From the NCBI GenBank assembly GCA_036924085.1, contig JAVGWX010000011.1:40224970-40288969 (forward strand): a stretch of 64,000 nt of DNA, given 5' to 3'. This document shows positions 43,296-54,108 of the stretch, in pieces; position 1 is the first letter of the stretch, and every line of letters begins with the position of its first letter. The notes beneath the pieces were generated by a model. The model was not told the origin of the DNA. It saw only the letters and a program-made list of their open reading frames with translations, and did no database searches. Both the position numbers and the translations under genes were made by a program. Origin of the DNA: Ariolimax columbianus (taxonomy: Eukaryota; Mollusca; Gastropoda; Stylommatophora; Arionidae).

Positions 43296-43755
43296 CGACG
43301 TACGAGGCGTGTTCAAATGAAACCAGAGCGAACTGCAACAAGTGAACATACGTATGATGCTTATGCTGACGTCACTTCAGGTGTAAACAGCACATGCCGA
43401 CCATCAACCTTTCCAAATTTCATTATCCTTCGACTAATAGTTTCCTCAGCAAACCGTTGAAAACATGCCGGGTGTGATGCGGAATCCATCCAGAGTTGAT
43501 CATCAAGCGGTGATTCGGTTTCTAACATCTGAAGGATGTCCACCAGTTGACAATCGCAGAATGTAGGCAGTGTATGTATGGTGACAAAAGTGTGTTGAAA
43601 GCAACAGTGAAGAACTGGACAACGATGTTTAAAGAAAGACTCAAGTTAACCAAAAATCTTCAGAGACCAGGTCAGGCGCATATTGTTGCGTCAGAAGATA
43701 CCATAGCCAAAATTCAAGCAGCAATTCTGCGATGAATGTCAACTGGTTGACATCC
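43295..43755 (+). mobile_element. Mariner-type HTH module with short inverted end
   Basis: From TACGAGGCGTGTTCAAATGA (43300), HTH text: MPGVMRNPSRVDHQAVIRFL-like (43468-43525), VYGDKSVLKATVKNWTTMF (43575-43632) and RPGQAHIVASEDTIAKI (43668-43715). At about 43727 the sequence turns back as CTGCGATGAATGTCAACTGG TTGACATCC, the reverse of CATTCATCGCAGAAT. So an inverted second arm starts and is cut off after about 30 bp. Confidence 0.75.
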
Positions 43756-43970
43756 TTGTCTGATGATGACCATGTCATCCGCAAACCGGAAGTGGTTGAG
43801 CTTTTCTCCGTCTATGTTAATACGTCTATCATACAAATTGAGTGTACGGAAGACTTCCTCAAGGACAGCTTTTAGGAGAGATTGTTTCATCCTGTCGTTC
43901 GCCACAGTAAATTTAAAAGTTAATTGGACTGTAAAAAGAGTGATATTTGTAGAGCAGCCCACGTTTATAT
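43756..43970 (-). pseudogene. RT fragment fused in frame to HTH arm
   Basis: Minus strand: QSLLKAVLEEVFRTLNLYD (43845-43900) then INIDGEKLNHFRFADDMVII (43763-43825) is the RT palm with FADD. The frame runs without a stop into RQGCQPVDIHRRIAA from the inverted HTH arm (43714-43758). It is a fortuitous fusion of two elements, 82 codons in all. Confidence 0.7.
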
Positions 43971-43998
43971 CTGTTATAAGCCGCGAATATTGTTCCTC

Positions 43999-44003
43999 AA
44001 TGC

Positions 44004-44045
<42 letters not shown>
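43999..44045. repeat. (AT)n microsatellite
   Basis: About 23 TA units. Confidence 0.9.
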
Positions 44046-44049
<4 letters not shown>

Positions 44050-44409
44050 TATTTAAATTCGTCCCAGTTATTCCACTACATATATCACTCTCCCGTCACC
44101 TCTACTCATAGCCCATCTTTTCCATATGCGAGTTTAGTAGGGGAAGAGCTGGTGCACGTGTTCCAAACTGTACCGACGTTACCTCATCGTACCTGCTTCT
44201 TTCAAGGCAAGCTTATCTAGCAGATTAAACATATTCTGCAATATTCAGTTCCTGTCCACATTTCATAATTCGTCTTTATAATCGTTTAATTGACTCAGTG
44301 TATTGCTTTCTATAGTACAGCCTCACTTTTCTTTAGTTGTATATATGTATATGTATTTGTGTGTGTGTGTATATGTTTATGTATATGTGTGTGTTTTTAT
44401 ATATGTGTG

Positions 44410-44882
44410 TATATGTATATCGTGGATATAGGCATGCTAGAAAGGATACAAAGAAGAGCTACACATTTGATCATGGAATTCCAAAATTACAGTTTTGAGG
44501 AAAACCCGATCTACAGTGACCAGAGCAGAGAGGAATTCGAAGTGGCTTAATACAATTTTTTTAAGATCATCAACGGAAAGAATACACTAACCTATATCAA
44601 GTTTTTCAAAGTACAGCCGGGTACATGAACTAGAGGTAAAGCTTCAAATTATTTAAAATCAGGTCCATATTTTAGGAAGAATTTTTTTTGTAGTCAGAGA
44701 GTGGTGAATGTTTGGAATGCATTGCCACATGAAGTACTGGAGGCAGGTTCAGTTATTGCATCCAAAAATTAATCAGATGTTCACAGTTATTTTTAGTATG
44801 TGTGGAGTGGAACAAATTGGTTGTATACAGACTCTGTAGAGCCTTTTAAACCAGAACAATGAAGTTAAGTTTAGAAAGGATT
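44410..44882 (+). pseudogene. CR1-like LINE 3' end
   Basis: IGMLERIQRRATHLIMEFQN (44429-44487) and YSFEENP, then a frameshift, REEFEVA. Further text includes SQRVVNVWNALPHEVLEAGS (about 44694-44755). The UTR hairpin (TTGGTTGTATACAGACTCTG, AGCCTTTTAAACCAG) and a short GTTAAG end follow at 44863-44872. Confidence 0.8.
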
Positions 44883-45109
44883 TACAAAACTGGGAGCGAC
44901 TAAACTTATGGTAGCTAACAAAACGACAGTACCTCAGTTAATTTGATATTCAGTACACATGATAAATTTCACTTGGTTTCATGTTGAAAGAGACTGCGTG
45001 GTCTTTGGGTTAAGCGTCCTTTTCATAATCCCAACGCACCCGGTTCAAATCAGTTTAGCAGACATGGGTTTGTTCATCCACGTACGGAAAGTAATAGGAA
45101 CATACCGTA

Positions 45110-45192
45110 CTGCACAATATGCCAACAAAACTTATAACAGCCAAATAGGCAGACGGTTGTAAGAAGTGACGTTCTGCAAAGGACATGCTACT
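45110..45192 (+). pseudogene. LINE-E 3' terminus
   Basis: TAACAGCCAAATAGGCAGAC then GTAAGAAGTGACGTTCTGCAAA GGACATGCTA matches 62.27-62.34 kb in reverse and the end of the frame at 35.3 kb (ATFYKGHAT). Only about 80 bp. Confidence 0.6.
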
Positions 45193-45207
45193 AACTTACT
45201 TTGGCTG

Positions 45208-45445
45208 GGGGCGGCGTGGACTAATTCCTAAGGGACACGATTCACAACCCGAAGGGGCTGGGTTTGCTCCACAATCCCAGCATCGGCCGTTACCCGGGGA
45301 ACCAAATCTTTAGAAAACGCAAGAGGAAGCATACTCTTACATACAATGAATGATGAGGTCTGATGCACTGGACCGACAGTCGCAAAATAAAACATAGTGC
45401 ACCGTACACCGTCTTGGAGAAAGAGAAAGAAGGTAAGAACAAAAA
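45208..45445 (+). mobile_element. SINE-1, diverged
   Basis: Head GGCGTGGACTAATTCCTAAG, a worn B-box (GGGTTTGCTCC), then the family body (CGGCCGTTACCCGGGGAA, GATGCACTGGACCGACAG, CACCGTCTTGGAGAAAGAG). The oldest-looking SINE-1 copy. Confidence 0.8.
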
Positions 45446-45900
45446 TTACTTTACTGATTAAAAGCTGTTCGCTTAGTTACCACACTCCGCAATCAAAATT
45501 GATCGGTTACACGCTTTAAATCGGAACTTGCAAATGTGACTTCTTCTTTTGTCCTTCTGCTCATGCCTTGCTGAGAGGAGGTTTGCGTCGACTTCTGGTG
45601 CCCTAAGTGGGAGGCATGTGCTGCTGACCTGTTGAACTTTCGGAATGTTTCATTGGTCACTTCTATTCATCGTCGACGGTACAGACCTCTTGCTCCTGGT
45701 CTTGAAACCTCGAATTAGTAAGATTTCGTTACGGGTTGATAACACTGCAAACTTTTCAGATAACCAAACCGCTGTATCGTCGGTGCTGCAATATAGCAGT
45801 TACCTGATGTAGTCTTCACCATATTTCTCGACGTGCTGTTGTGAATTTTGTTCCGAATTAGTTTTCCTGCTTTATTTCGTACATAACGCGTCTCAATGGT
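45446..45900. other. No recognised feature
   Basis: A 69-codon minus-strand frame (45715-45924) and flanks show no domain I recognise. Confidence 0.35.
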
Positions 45901-46080
45901 CTTGATCATACGAGGTGTGTTCAAATGAAACCGGACCTAACTTCACCAAGTGAACATACGTACGATGCGCATGATGACGAAACTTCTGGTGTAAACAGCA
46001 CATACCAAAAGTCAAGTTTGCAAAATTTAATTACCCTCCGACTCATAGTTTTCTCAGCAGACCATTGAAAACAAGGCGCG

Positions 46081-46842
46081 TTTATTCTTAACTTAACTTA
46101 ACATCTTTATACTGGTTTAGAAGACTCTGCGCAATCTGTATAAACCCAGTTTCATTTACATCACCTTACTCTGAAAGCTATGCGCATCCAATCTATTCTA
46201 AAATGCATTAACTGTCCATATCTTTTGTGGCAATGCATTCCAAACATTCACCACTTTCTGACTAAAAAAATATTTCCTAATATCTAATCTGGACCTCTAT
46301 TTAGTTAATTTGTAGCTATGCCCTCTTGTTCTTGGGGGTGGCTGTGTTTTGGAAAAAAAGACTTGTTATAGTTTAATTTATCCTCTGATCTTATAAACCT
46401 GTATTAAGTAACTTCAAATTCTTCTCTCTTCTAGACACTGTAGGCCGATTTTTCTGTTTTTCCTCCTAACTGTAATTCTGGAATTCCACTATAAGCTTTG
46501 TCGCTATTTTTTGTATTCTTTCCTGCATATTTATACTCCATCTATGATACGGACTCCACACATGTACACAGTACTACAGTCTAGGTCTAACTAATGCTTT
46601 ATACACCTTGGCTATCACTTCCTTGCTCCTATGTTTAATATTTCTTTTCACAATACTATATATTGCATTTGCCTTTGTCACTGCTACCTGAACTTTCTCA
46701 CTAACATTACCTGTAGGATCTATTATAACTCCTAGGTCCCTTTTTTTATCTATCTTTCTAATATTTTATATAATTATGTTCCATATTGGATCTACTCATG
46801 GGGATGACTGTACATTTATCTACATTAAACTCCATTTGGTTT
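46081..46842 (-). mobile_element. CR1-like LINE inserted in the HTH element
   Basis: Minus strand: the RT-to-thumb stretch KKRDLGVIIDPTGNVSEKVQ (46700-46760), VAVTKANAIYSIVKRNIKH, SKEVIAKVYKALVRPRL, MQERIQKIATKLIVEFQN and FFSQKVVNVWNALP. A worn 3' UTR hairpin and TTAAG end follow at 46086-46100. Several stops. It separates the left end of the HTH element from its coding part, about 50-60 bp of which are missing at the junction. Confidence 0.8.
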
Positions 46843-47046
46843 GTAACAGCTGAAGGATGTCGATCAGTTGATATTCATCGCAGAATGCAGGCAGTATGTG
46901 GTGGCAAGAGTGTGTCGAAGACAACAGCGAAGAACTGGACAAGGATGTTAAAAGAAGAACGCGAGTTAACGAAAGATCTTCCGAGACCAGGTGAGGCGTA
47001 TATTCTTGCGTCAGAAGATGCCATCGCCAAAATTGATGCATAAATT

Positions 47047-47160
47047 TGCTAGGGAAAGTTCAAATGGTGGTTAACAAGAAACGGAAGTATCGGTACCCAT
47101 TGTGAACACCTTCCTATATTTCAATTTCTTGCTAACCACCATTTGAACTGTCCCTAGCGA
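47047..47160. repeat. Central hairpin of the foldback element
   Basis: Arms of about 34 bp (GCTAGGGAAAGTTCAAATGG... at 47048 and its reverse complement ending GTCCCTAGC at 47159), with a spacer of about 45 bp. Few mismatches. Confidence 0.9.
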
Positions 47161-47445
47161 CAACAGCGAATTCCTGTGCTACCGAACGTAAGCTCCGGCG
47201 ACGGTCCACTCGAATTGTTGCATCGATTTAAGGGATGGCATCTTCTGACGTAACAATATGCACCTGACCTTGTTTAGGAAGAACTGTCATTACATCACGT
47301 CCTTCTGTAAACATCGTTGTTCAATTCTTCACTGTTGTTGGTACGTGCTTTTTACATCAGAAGTGACGTCATCATGCGTATCGAACGTATGTTCACTTGG
47401 TGCAGTTAGGCCCGGTTTCATTAGCACATGCCTCGTGTATGTATG

Positions 47446-47508
<63 letters not shown>
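47446..47508. repeat. (AT)n microsatellite
   Basis: About 30 TA units preceded by GTATGTATGTATG. It begins exactly where the foldback element ends. Confidence 0.95.
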
Positions 47509-47512
<4 letters not shown>

Positions 47513-47516
<4 letters not shown>

Positions 47517-47652
47517 TGGAGTAATAAGACTTAAAGCTGAGTGGTCCGCTGGGTTGTATGTGAATGACAAAGACAAGAAGCGCCACTGCCCCATGGAGAT
47601 CATGTCGTAAGAGGCGACTAACTGTGTGACATAACGCACTCCACATTATTTT
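47513..47652 (+). mobile_element. Repeat E fragment
   Basis: GAGTGGTCCGCTGGGTTGTA, AATGACAAAGACAAGAAGCG, AGATCATGTCGTAAGAGGCG and ACTAACTGTGTGACATAACG read as the reverse complement of repeat E at 63.1-63.2 kb. Confidence 0.7.
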
Positions 47653-48285
47653 TGAAAAAAATTTGACCTAATTAATTTTCTTAATTAGTCGCTGTGGTAG
47701 TCGTCTTTCAAAATTTGTAACTTTTATGTTTGTTTGTCAATAAATATGATTTTCTGGTGTGTAGATACACAATAGCATAACGAACATGTGGGTGTTATTG
47801 TTTTTGTTGTATGTTTGTTAGTTTTTGAGATTTAAAAAGATGAAGTTGAAAATTTATGAAAATCTCGGGAAAAATTTGGGCTCGACCACTAGGCCTAGTC
47901 GCTTCGATAGAAAACCATGGAAACCACAACAACGTATCGATACTGTGTTTACAATATCGCCACAACTGTTAGTTTCCAATTCAAACGTAGTTCTTTCATT
48001 TAAACAAACAAAATAAACAAATCTACGCGATAAAAATCTTTCTCAACAACCTACTTCCCCTTTCGCAAAAAGTCGGCTTGCTCCAAACAGCATATACAAA
48101 ATTAAAACTGTTCAAAAGCCATTTGTAATCGAACACACGATACCTTAACCGGCAAAATATCGTGTATATATGGAGGGCGTAGTCAGCAGTAAAAAATGGC
48201 TGTCAGGAGTGACTCCGTTCAAAAAAAAAAATTTTTTTTCCGCACACCGTTTTTGTAGGCCTAGCTGGTTCAAAGAGAACGGACA
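47653..48285. other. No recognised feature
   Basis: AT-rich with an A8/T8 hairpin-like run at 48221-48239. Nothing else supported. Confidence 0.4.
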
Positions 48286-48289
48286 AGGG

Positions 48290-48475
48290 CGTGCTACAGG
48301 TTAAGAGCCGCTTAGATGGCGCCTAACAAGTTGTGTGTCTACTTTTCTTTAGCGTTTGAATCTATTAAGATGAACTCGCATATTGGTTAACCACTCTCCG
48401 AGAAACTGGTTATATAATAACTCTGTAGAGTCTTCTAAACCGTTACAAACGTAAAGTTAAATTAAGTAAACTTTA
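48290..48475 (+). mobile_element. SINE-2-type 3' part with CR1-like end
   Basis: GCTTAGATGGCGCCTAACAA, GAATCTATTAAGATGAACTC and GCATATTGGTTAACCA, then ACTGGTTATATAATAACTCT, GTAGAGTCTTCTAAACC and TAAAGTTAAATTAAG. Same composite end as 23.37-23.52 kb. Confidence 0.65.
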
Positions 48476-48477
48476 GG

Positions 48478-48735
48478 TCAGGCAGAACATACTGATAAGT
48501 CGTGCCGGGTTATGTCAAGTATTATATACTGGCCAAGACACTCCTCACTCCCCCATTTCTTCCACATATGACTCCCAGGGAATGGTCTGTTTTTAAGGCA
48601 GTATGGTCAGCGAGGTGGGTGATCGACGTGAACCCCGTTGTAGTGATCGACACAGATGAACCGAAGAAATAGTGGAACCGCCTAAAGGATCCTGTCCACC
48701 TGTATCGTTCGTGATCTGAAGAATGTTGTTGCAAC
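48478..48735 (+). mobile_element. Repeat B, diverged
   Basis: GATCGACGTGAACCCCGTTG, TAGTGATCGACACAGATGAA, GTGGAACCGCCTAAAGGATC and CTGTCCACCTGTATCG align to the middle of repeat B. Confidence 0.65.
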
Positions 48736-48752
48736 CCTCCATTTTACGCTTT

Positions 48753-49860
48753 TTTGTGTTTGTAATTTGATTCTACATGTTTGAGTGCTCGTGTTTGTAA
48801 TTTGATTCTACATGTTTGAGTGCTCGTGTTTGTAATTTGATTCTACATGTTTGAGTGCTCGTGTTTGTAATTTGATTCTACATGTTTGAGTGCTCGTGTT
48901 TGTAATTTGATTCTACATGTTTGAGTGCTCGTGTTTGTAATTTGATTCTACATGTTTGAGTGCTCGTGTTTGTAATTTGATTCTACATGTTTGAGTGCTC
49001 GTGTTTGTAATTTGATTCTACATGTTTGAGTGCTCGTGTTTGTAATTTGATTCTACATGTTTGAGTGCTCGTGTTTGTAATTTGATTCTACATGTTTGAG
49101 TGCTCGTGTTTGTAATTTGATTCTACATGTTTGAGTGCTCGTGTTTGTAATTTGATTCTACATGTTTGAGTGCTCGTGTTTGTAATTTGATTCTACATGT
49201 TTGAGTGCTCGTGTTTGTAATTTGATTCTACATGTTTGAGTGCTCGTGTTTGTAATTTGATTCTACATGTTTGAGTGCTCGTGTTTGTAATTTGATTCTA
49301 CATGTTTGAGTGCTCGTGTTTGTAATTTGATTCTACATGTTTGAGTGCTCGTGTTTGTAATTTGATTCTACATGTTTGAGTGCTCGTGTTTGTAATTTGA
49401 TTCTACATGTTTGAGTGCTCGTGTTTGTAATTTGATTCTACATGTTTGAGTGCTCGTGTTTGTAATTTGATTCTACATGTTTGAGTGCTCGTGTTTGTAA
49501 TTTGATTCTACATGTTTGAGTGCTCGTGTTTGTAATTTGATTCTACATGTTTGAGTGCTCGTGTTTGTAATTTGATTCTACATGTTTGAGTGCTCGTGTT
49601 TGTAATTTGATTCTACATGTTTGAGTGCTCGTGTTTGTAATTTGATTCTGTATGGATTCGTGTATGTAATTTGATTCTACATGTTTGAGTGCTCGTGTTT
49701 GTAATTTGAATCTACATATTTGAGTGCTCGTGTTTGTAATTTGATTCTACATGTTTGAGTGCTCGTATTTGTATTTTGATTCTACATATTTGAGTGCCTG
49801 TATTTAAAATTTTAATCTACATATTTGAGTGCTGGTGTTTGTAATTTGAATCTTCGTGTA
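48753..49860. repeat. 35-bp minisatellite, nearly perfect
   Basis: About 26 essentially identical units of GTGTTTGTAATTTGATTCTA then CATGTTTGAGTGCTC from 48753 to about 49650. Five or six diverged units follow to 49860. Confidence 0.97.
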
Positions 49861-50142
49861 GGACTGATCGTGTTTCTTATCTGAACTTCTATGTACACGT
49901 GTATATTCACGCATGTTCTAAGAAACATGTCTGCATTTATTCATCTGTTCCCAATATGTTCTTAATCCCTTTCTTTTACTGAAAGTGACGAATACAGAGC
50001 AAGAACGTTGCAGTTTCAAAGGCGTCTCAGTTTCAAAGGCGTCTAAATAATCCCCCGAAATCAGCAGGTGCCCATTTGCAGCTGTCGTTAGAGAGACATG
50101 GCGATGCCATTTAAAAAAATAAAAAAAAAATAAAAAAAAACA
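49861..50142. other. No recognised feature
   Basis: Unassigned; A-rich run at 50113-50139 may be a retroposon tail. Confidence 0.3.
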
Positions 50143-50486
50143 CATGCAGTGGTTAGCGACCTATAGCTGACTGCTAGCGTCAGGGCCAGCGAACCATAGC
50201 TGCCAAGACCCTTCTACACCTTCATGTGGTGATCCTGGATAACAGACTGCAGCAGGACAGACTGGCTAAGGAGAAGGGATCGAAGAGGGAATGCTAACCT
50301 GGTACTCAAAAAATGCTTGCTAAGTCGGATGTGTTGGACCGAAAGGTGCAAATATCGCAGCCAAGCTGTAAACTACGACACAACGCATTCCGTTCTCTGG
50401 ACTATATTCTGCTACTTAACCCCTTTCAGGGTTTGGTAGTGGGAGATTGAGAACGAACGAAGATGAAGAAGAAGAAGAAGAACCTG
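50143..50486 (+). mobile_element. Repeat F with GAA tail
   Basis: Starts near GCAGTGGTTAGCGACCTATA and ends AGATTGAGAACGAACGAAGA followed by GAAGAAGAAGAAG (50464-50481). A full-length copy. Confidence 0.85.
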
Positions 50487-50660
50487 GTAAGCAGGGTATG
50501 TAAGCCAAGCTCACAACCGCTTAGCCACACGCTTACCTTGCCTCCTATTGACGCAAAAGCAGATAAAGCTAAAATTAAGCATTATTACAGAACAGTTTTT
50601 TATTCGATATAAATGCTATTCTCTCATGGGCTTGACAAGCGAGAACATCAGTAAATCAAT

Positions 50661-50811
<151 letters not shown>

Positions 50812-50819
50812 GAAACCTG

Positions 50820-51622
50820 ACAACTCCCTGCGAAGCATAGGTTTTCAAGTAATTCGCAGCAAGTCTTCCTTTCATGAACCATCCCATACAGTTCTGTCCA
50901 CATCGTGCTTGCTGCCGTGGTACAGTCATTCAGGTTCCTCTTCCATTAGTGTCTCGGTTGTCTGCTACTCCTCCTGTCCTTTGGAGTTAAGATCAGAGAA
51001 TGTAATGCCTCAGCCGGTTTAGGTAATGCCTGGCCTATCCAGTTCCAGTTCCGCTCCGGTATTTCATGCTTTACTGGAATCTGCTCTGACCTTCCCAGCA
51101 GTTCCTCATTTGTGATCTTATCGTATCATTTTCACCCTCAGTTTCTTTACCATACATATGGCTTGGCTTCGTTCGTTCTCAATCTCCCGCTACCAAACCC
51201 TGAAACAGTTTAAGTAGAAGAATGTAGTCCAGAGAACGGAATGCGTTCTATAGTAGTTCACAGCTTGGATGCGATATTTGCACATTTCAGTCAAACGCAT
51301 CCGACTTCAGTATGCATTGTTTTAGTACTGGGTTAGCATTCCCTCTTTGATCCCTTCTCCTTAGCTAGTCTGCCCTGCTGCAGCCTGTTATCCAGGATCA
51401 CAGCGTGGAGGTGTAGAAGGGTCTTGGCAGCTCTGGTTCGCTGACCCTGACGGCAGCAGTCAGTTAATGGTCGCTGACCACTGCAGCTCATGCGCTGTTC
51501 AGCCTACCATATATACGAAAGTCTGTACCTTTTTAACACACACCTTTGTTGTCTTCCATGTCTCAGAGCCATTTAATAAAAAGAAAACAGGAATATATTG
51601 AACTGAGTTTAAATTATTGCTT
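50820..51622 (-). pseudogene. LINE-D RT thumb and tail, interrupted by repeat F
   Basis: Minus strand from the right: LLNGSETWKTTKVCVKKVQT (51517-51580), repeat F, then DKITNEELLGRSEQIPVKHE-like (51060-51120), IPERNWNWIGQALPKPAEAL (51005-51065), TELYGMVHERKTC and LENLCFAGS. It has the family ExNWNWIGxxL signature. Stops present; dead. Confidence 0.75.
51161..51504 (-). mobile_element. Repeat F inserted in LINE-D
   Basis: Full-length reverse copy. It is flanked by TACCATACATATG (51148-51160) and TACCATATATACG (51505-51517), an 11/13 match that looks like an aged target-site duplication. Confidence 0.85.
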
Positions 51623-52205
51623 TTTATGATAGTAAATAGTACCGGTATTTTAGTAGTTAAATACATCATCATCATCCTGTGCCTTGCAGGTTAGCGTTGG
51701 CGATAGTGAACCTTAATCCAATTCTAACCCGTGTGTCGTTTACCAACTGTGTTGTTGATTGATGCCCGTGTCATTCTCTCAAGCTGTCCAACATCGTATC
51801 TCTCACCCGTCCTCTGTCATTCATTCCTGCTATCTTTCCGGTTGTCACAACGTGCTCCAAAACGACTGTTCTCATAACATGCCCGAGAAAGTGTCACTGC
51901 CTTGTTCCGATCCTTGCAATGAGTTGTCTTTGTATTTGTGCCTCTTTGAGGACTGTATCATTAATCTAGTGTGGAAAAATAATCACTTGTCCATTCTTTG
52001 ATGTTATCAACCAATGACTTTCTGTGTTATCCTCGCTTCCATCTGCTTTGAATTGTGCTCTGCAATATTACGTAGAAAATGCAATTATGTCTCGTTACAA
52101 GCTGAAATCATGAAAGTTTTCGACCTTTCACTACTGACAGCAGCGGTTCATGTTGACCTGCCAGTGAATTTATTCTATCTCTCACTAAATGATTTGTTTT
52201 ATGTT
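51623..52205. other. No recognised feature
   Basis: A CATCATCATCATC run at 51665-51677 resembles the tails of nearby LINE-E copies, but no coding text follows that I can assign. Confidence 0.35.
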
Positions 52206-52440
52206 CTGTAAAATAAATATGCGGATGGTACAGTTTTGATGGCAAAAAAGTGAGCAAAAATTACAGGAGCTTGCTTGTGACAACAATATACAAAATAAGT
52301 CAAGAGTTCAGATTAGACATAAACATAAAGAAAACAAAGACTATAATAATTTGGAAAAATGACAAGAAACCATGTATGCAGATACAAATAAAAGATCAAC
52401 TACTTGAACAGGTACAGAGTTTCTCCTATCTTAGTTCTTA

Positions 52441-52797
52441 GTCGACCTGTACTTCTACAGGGACAGATGCCCCCTGTGCAGGTCCCAGCTCTCGTATGAG
52501 TTGGATATAGCCGGGAGAAGGGTTTCCTGCAATGTGGGCTAGGCTTGAGCAGCCTAATACTATGATACGTTGGGTAGTTAACCGATGTGCGAGTTCATAT
52601 TAATGGAATCAAACACTAGAGCAAAGTAGATCCGCAGCCTGTTAGTCGCAATCTATGCTGCTCTAAACAAGCACCTAGCCATGGCCGGTGTTATGTCACA
52701 CAGTTAGTCGTCTTTTATGACACTCTCTCTGTGAGACAGTGGTGTTATTCATGTCATTGTCATACATAACGACCCCGGAAAAGCACTCGGGATCTCG
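52441..52797 (-). mobile_element. Repeat E inserted in LINE-F
   Basis: About 350 bp shared with 62855-63200 (GAGTTGGATATAGCCGGGAG, GGCTAGGCTTGAGCAGC, ATGTGCGAGTTCATATTAAT, CCTAGCCATGGCCGGTGTTA, TCACACAGTTAGTCGTC). It splits the LINE-F YLSS/YLGS motif: ATCTTAGTTCTTA on the left, ATCTCGGTCGTA on the right, an aged duplication. Confidence 0.75.
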
Positions 52798-53140
52798 GTC
52801 GTATAATAACGGAAGATGGTAGCTGTGAAAAAGAAATCATAAAAAGAATATGTATGGTCAATATGGTATTCGGCAACATGCGACACATACTGACCTCCAA
52901 ATATATAAATCAGAATTTGAAAATGAGAATTGTTAGATGTTATGTACACTCGTCACTACTTTACAGCGCAGAAACATGGAAAATGGATAACAAGTTGGAA
53001 AATCGTATTGAGGCCGTCGAAATGATGTATATTCAAGATTGGGTCGCATTTCTTAAAAAAAGAAGAAAACAAATTTAGAGTTATTGAAACAGTTGGGAGT
53101 AAAAAAAAGAATGAATGAGCGAAATCAGGTTTAGACAGTT

Positions 53141-54108
53141 ACGTTATTTTAGTCATATAACAAGACATACCTCGTTACGTTATTTTAGTCATATAACAAG
53201 ACATACCTCGATACGTTATTTTGGTCATATAACAAGACATACCTCGTTACGTTATTTTAGTCATATAACAAGACATACCTCGATACGTTATTTTGGTCAT
53301 ATAACAAGACATACCTCGATACGTTATTTTGGTCATATAACAAGACATACCTCGATACGTTATTTTGGTCATATAACAAGACATACCTCGATACGTTATT
53401 TTGGTCATATAACAAGACATACCTCGATACGTTATTTTGGTCATATAACAAGACATACCTCGATACGTTATTTTGGTCATATAACAAGACATACCTCGAT
53501 ACGTTATTTTGGTCATATAACAAGACATACCTCGATACGTTATTTTGGTCATATAACAAGACATACCTCGATACGTTATTTTGGTCATATAACAAGACAT
53601 ACCTCGATACGTTATTTTGGTCATATAACAAGACATACCTCGTTACGTTATTTTAGTCATATAACAAGACATACCTCGATACGTTATTTTGGTCATATAA
53701 CAAGACATACCTCGATACGTTATTTTGGTCATATAACAAGACATACCTCGATACGTTATTTTGGTCATATAACAAGACATACCTCGTTACGTTATTTTGG
53801 TCATATAACAAGACATACCTCGATACGTTATTTTGGTCATATAACAAGACATACCTCGATACGTTATTTTGGTCATATAACAAGACATACCTCGATACGT
53901 TATTTTGGTCATATAACAAGACATACCTCGTTACGTTATTTTGGTCATATAACAAGACATACCTCGATACGTTATTTTGGTCATATAACAAGACATACCT
54001 CGATACGTTATTTTGGTCATATAACAAGACATACCTCGTTACGTTATTTTGGTCATATAACAAGACATACCTCGATACGTTATTTTGGTCATATAACAAG
54101 ACATACCT
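53141..54108 (+). repeat. 36-bp in-frame tandem array in LINE-F tail
   Basis: Twenty-seven units of TACGTTATTTTGGTCATATA ACAAGACATACCTCGA. Units differ at two sites only (TTTTAG/TTTTGG and CTCGA/CTCGT), and the variants recur in patterns, consistent with recent block duplication. Both strands stay open because 36 is a multiple of 3. Confidence 0.97.

Larger units (their letters stand above)
45905..47445. mobile_element. Foldback HTH element split by a CR1
   Basis: The left end (45905-46080) is the family 5' region on the plus strand (TACGAGGTGTGTTCAAATGA ...). HTH text resumes at 46843-47040: LTAEGCRSVDIHRRMQAVCG, SVSKTTAKNWTRMLKE, RPGEAYILASEDAIAKIDA. From about 47047 the element turns back: GCTAGGGAAAGTTCAAATGG TGGTT is followed by its reverse copy at 47127-47160. 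A minus-strand arm continues (SEDAIP, IDATIRVDRRRSLRSVAQEF, 47160-47330) and ends with the reversed 5' region at 47340-47440. No DDE domain. Confidence 0.75.

Noticed and set aside
48753..49860. Regular 35-bp repeats suggesting a CRISPR array
   Set aside because: Units are head to tail with no variable spacers, no cas genes lie nearby, and the context is an animal genome.
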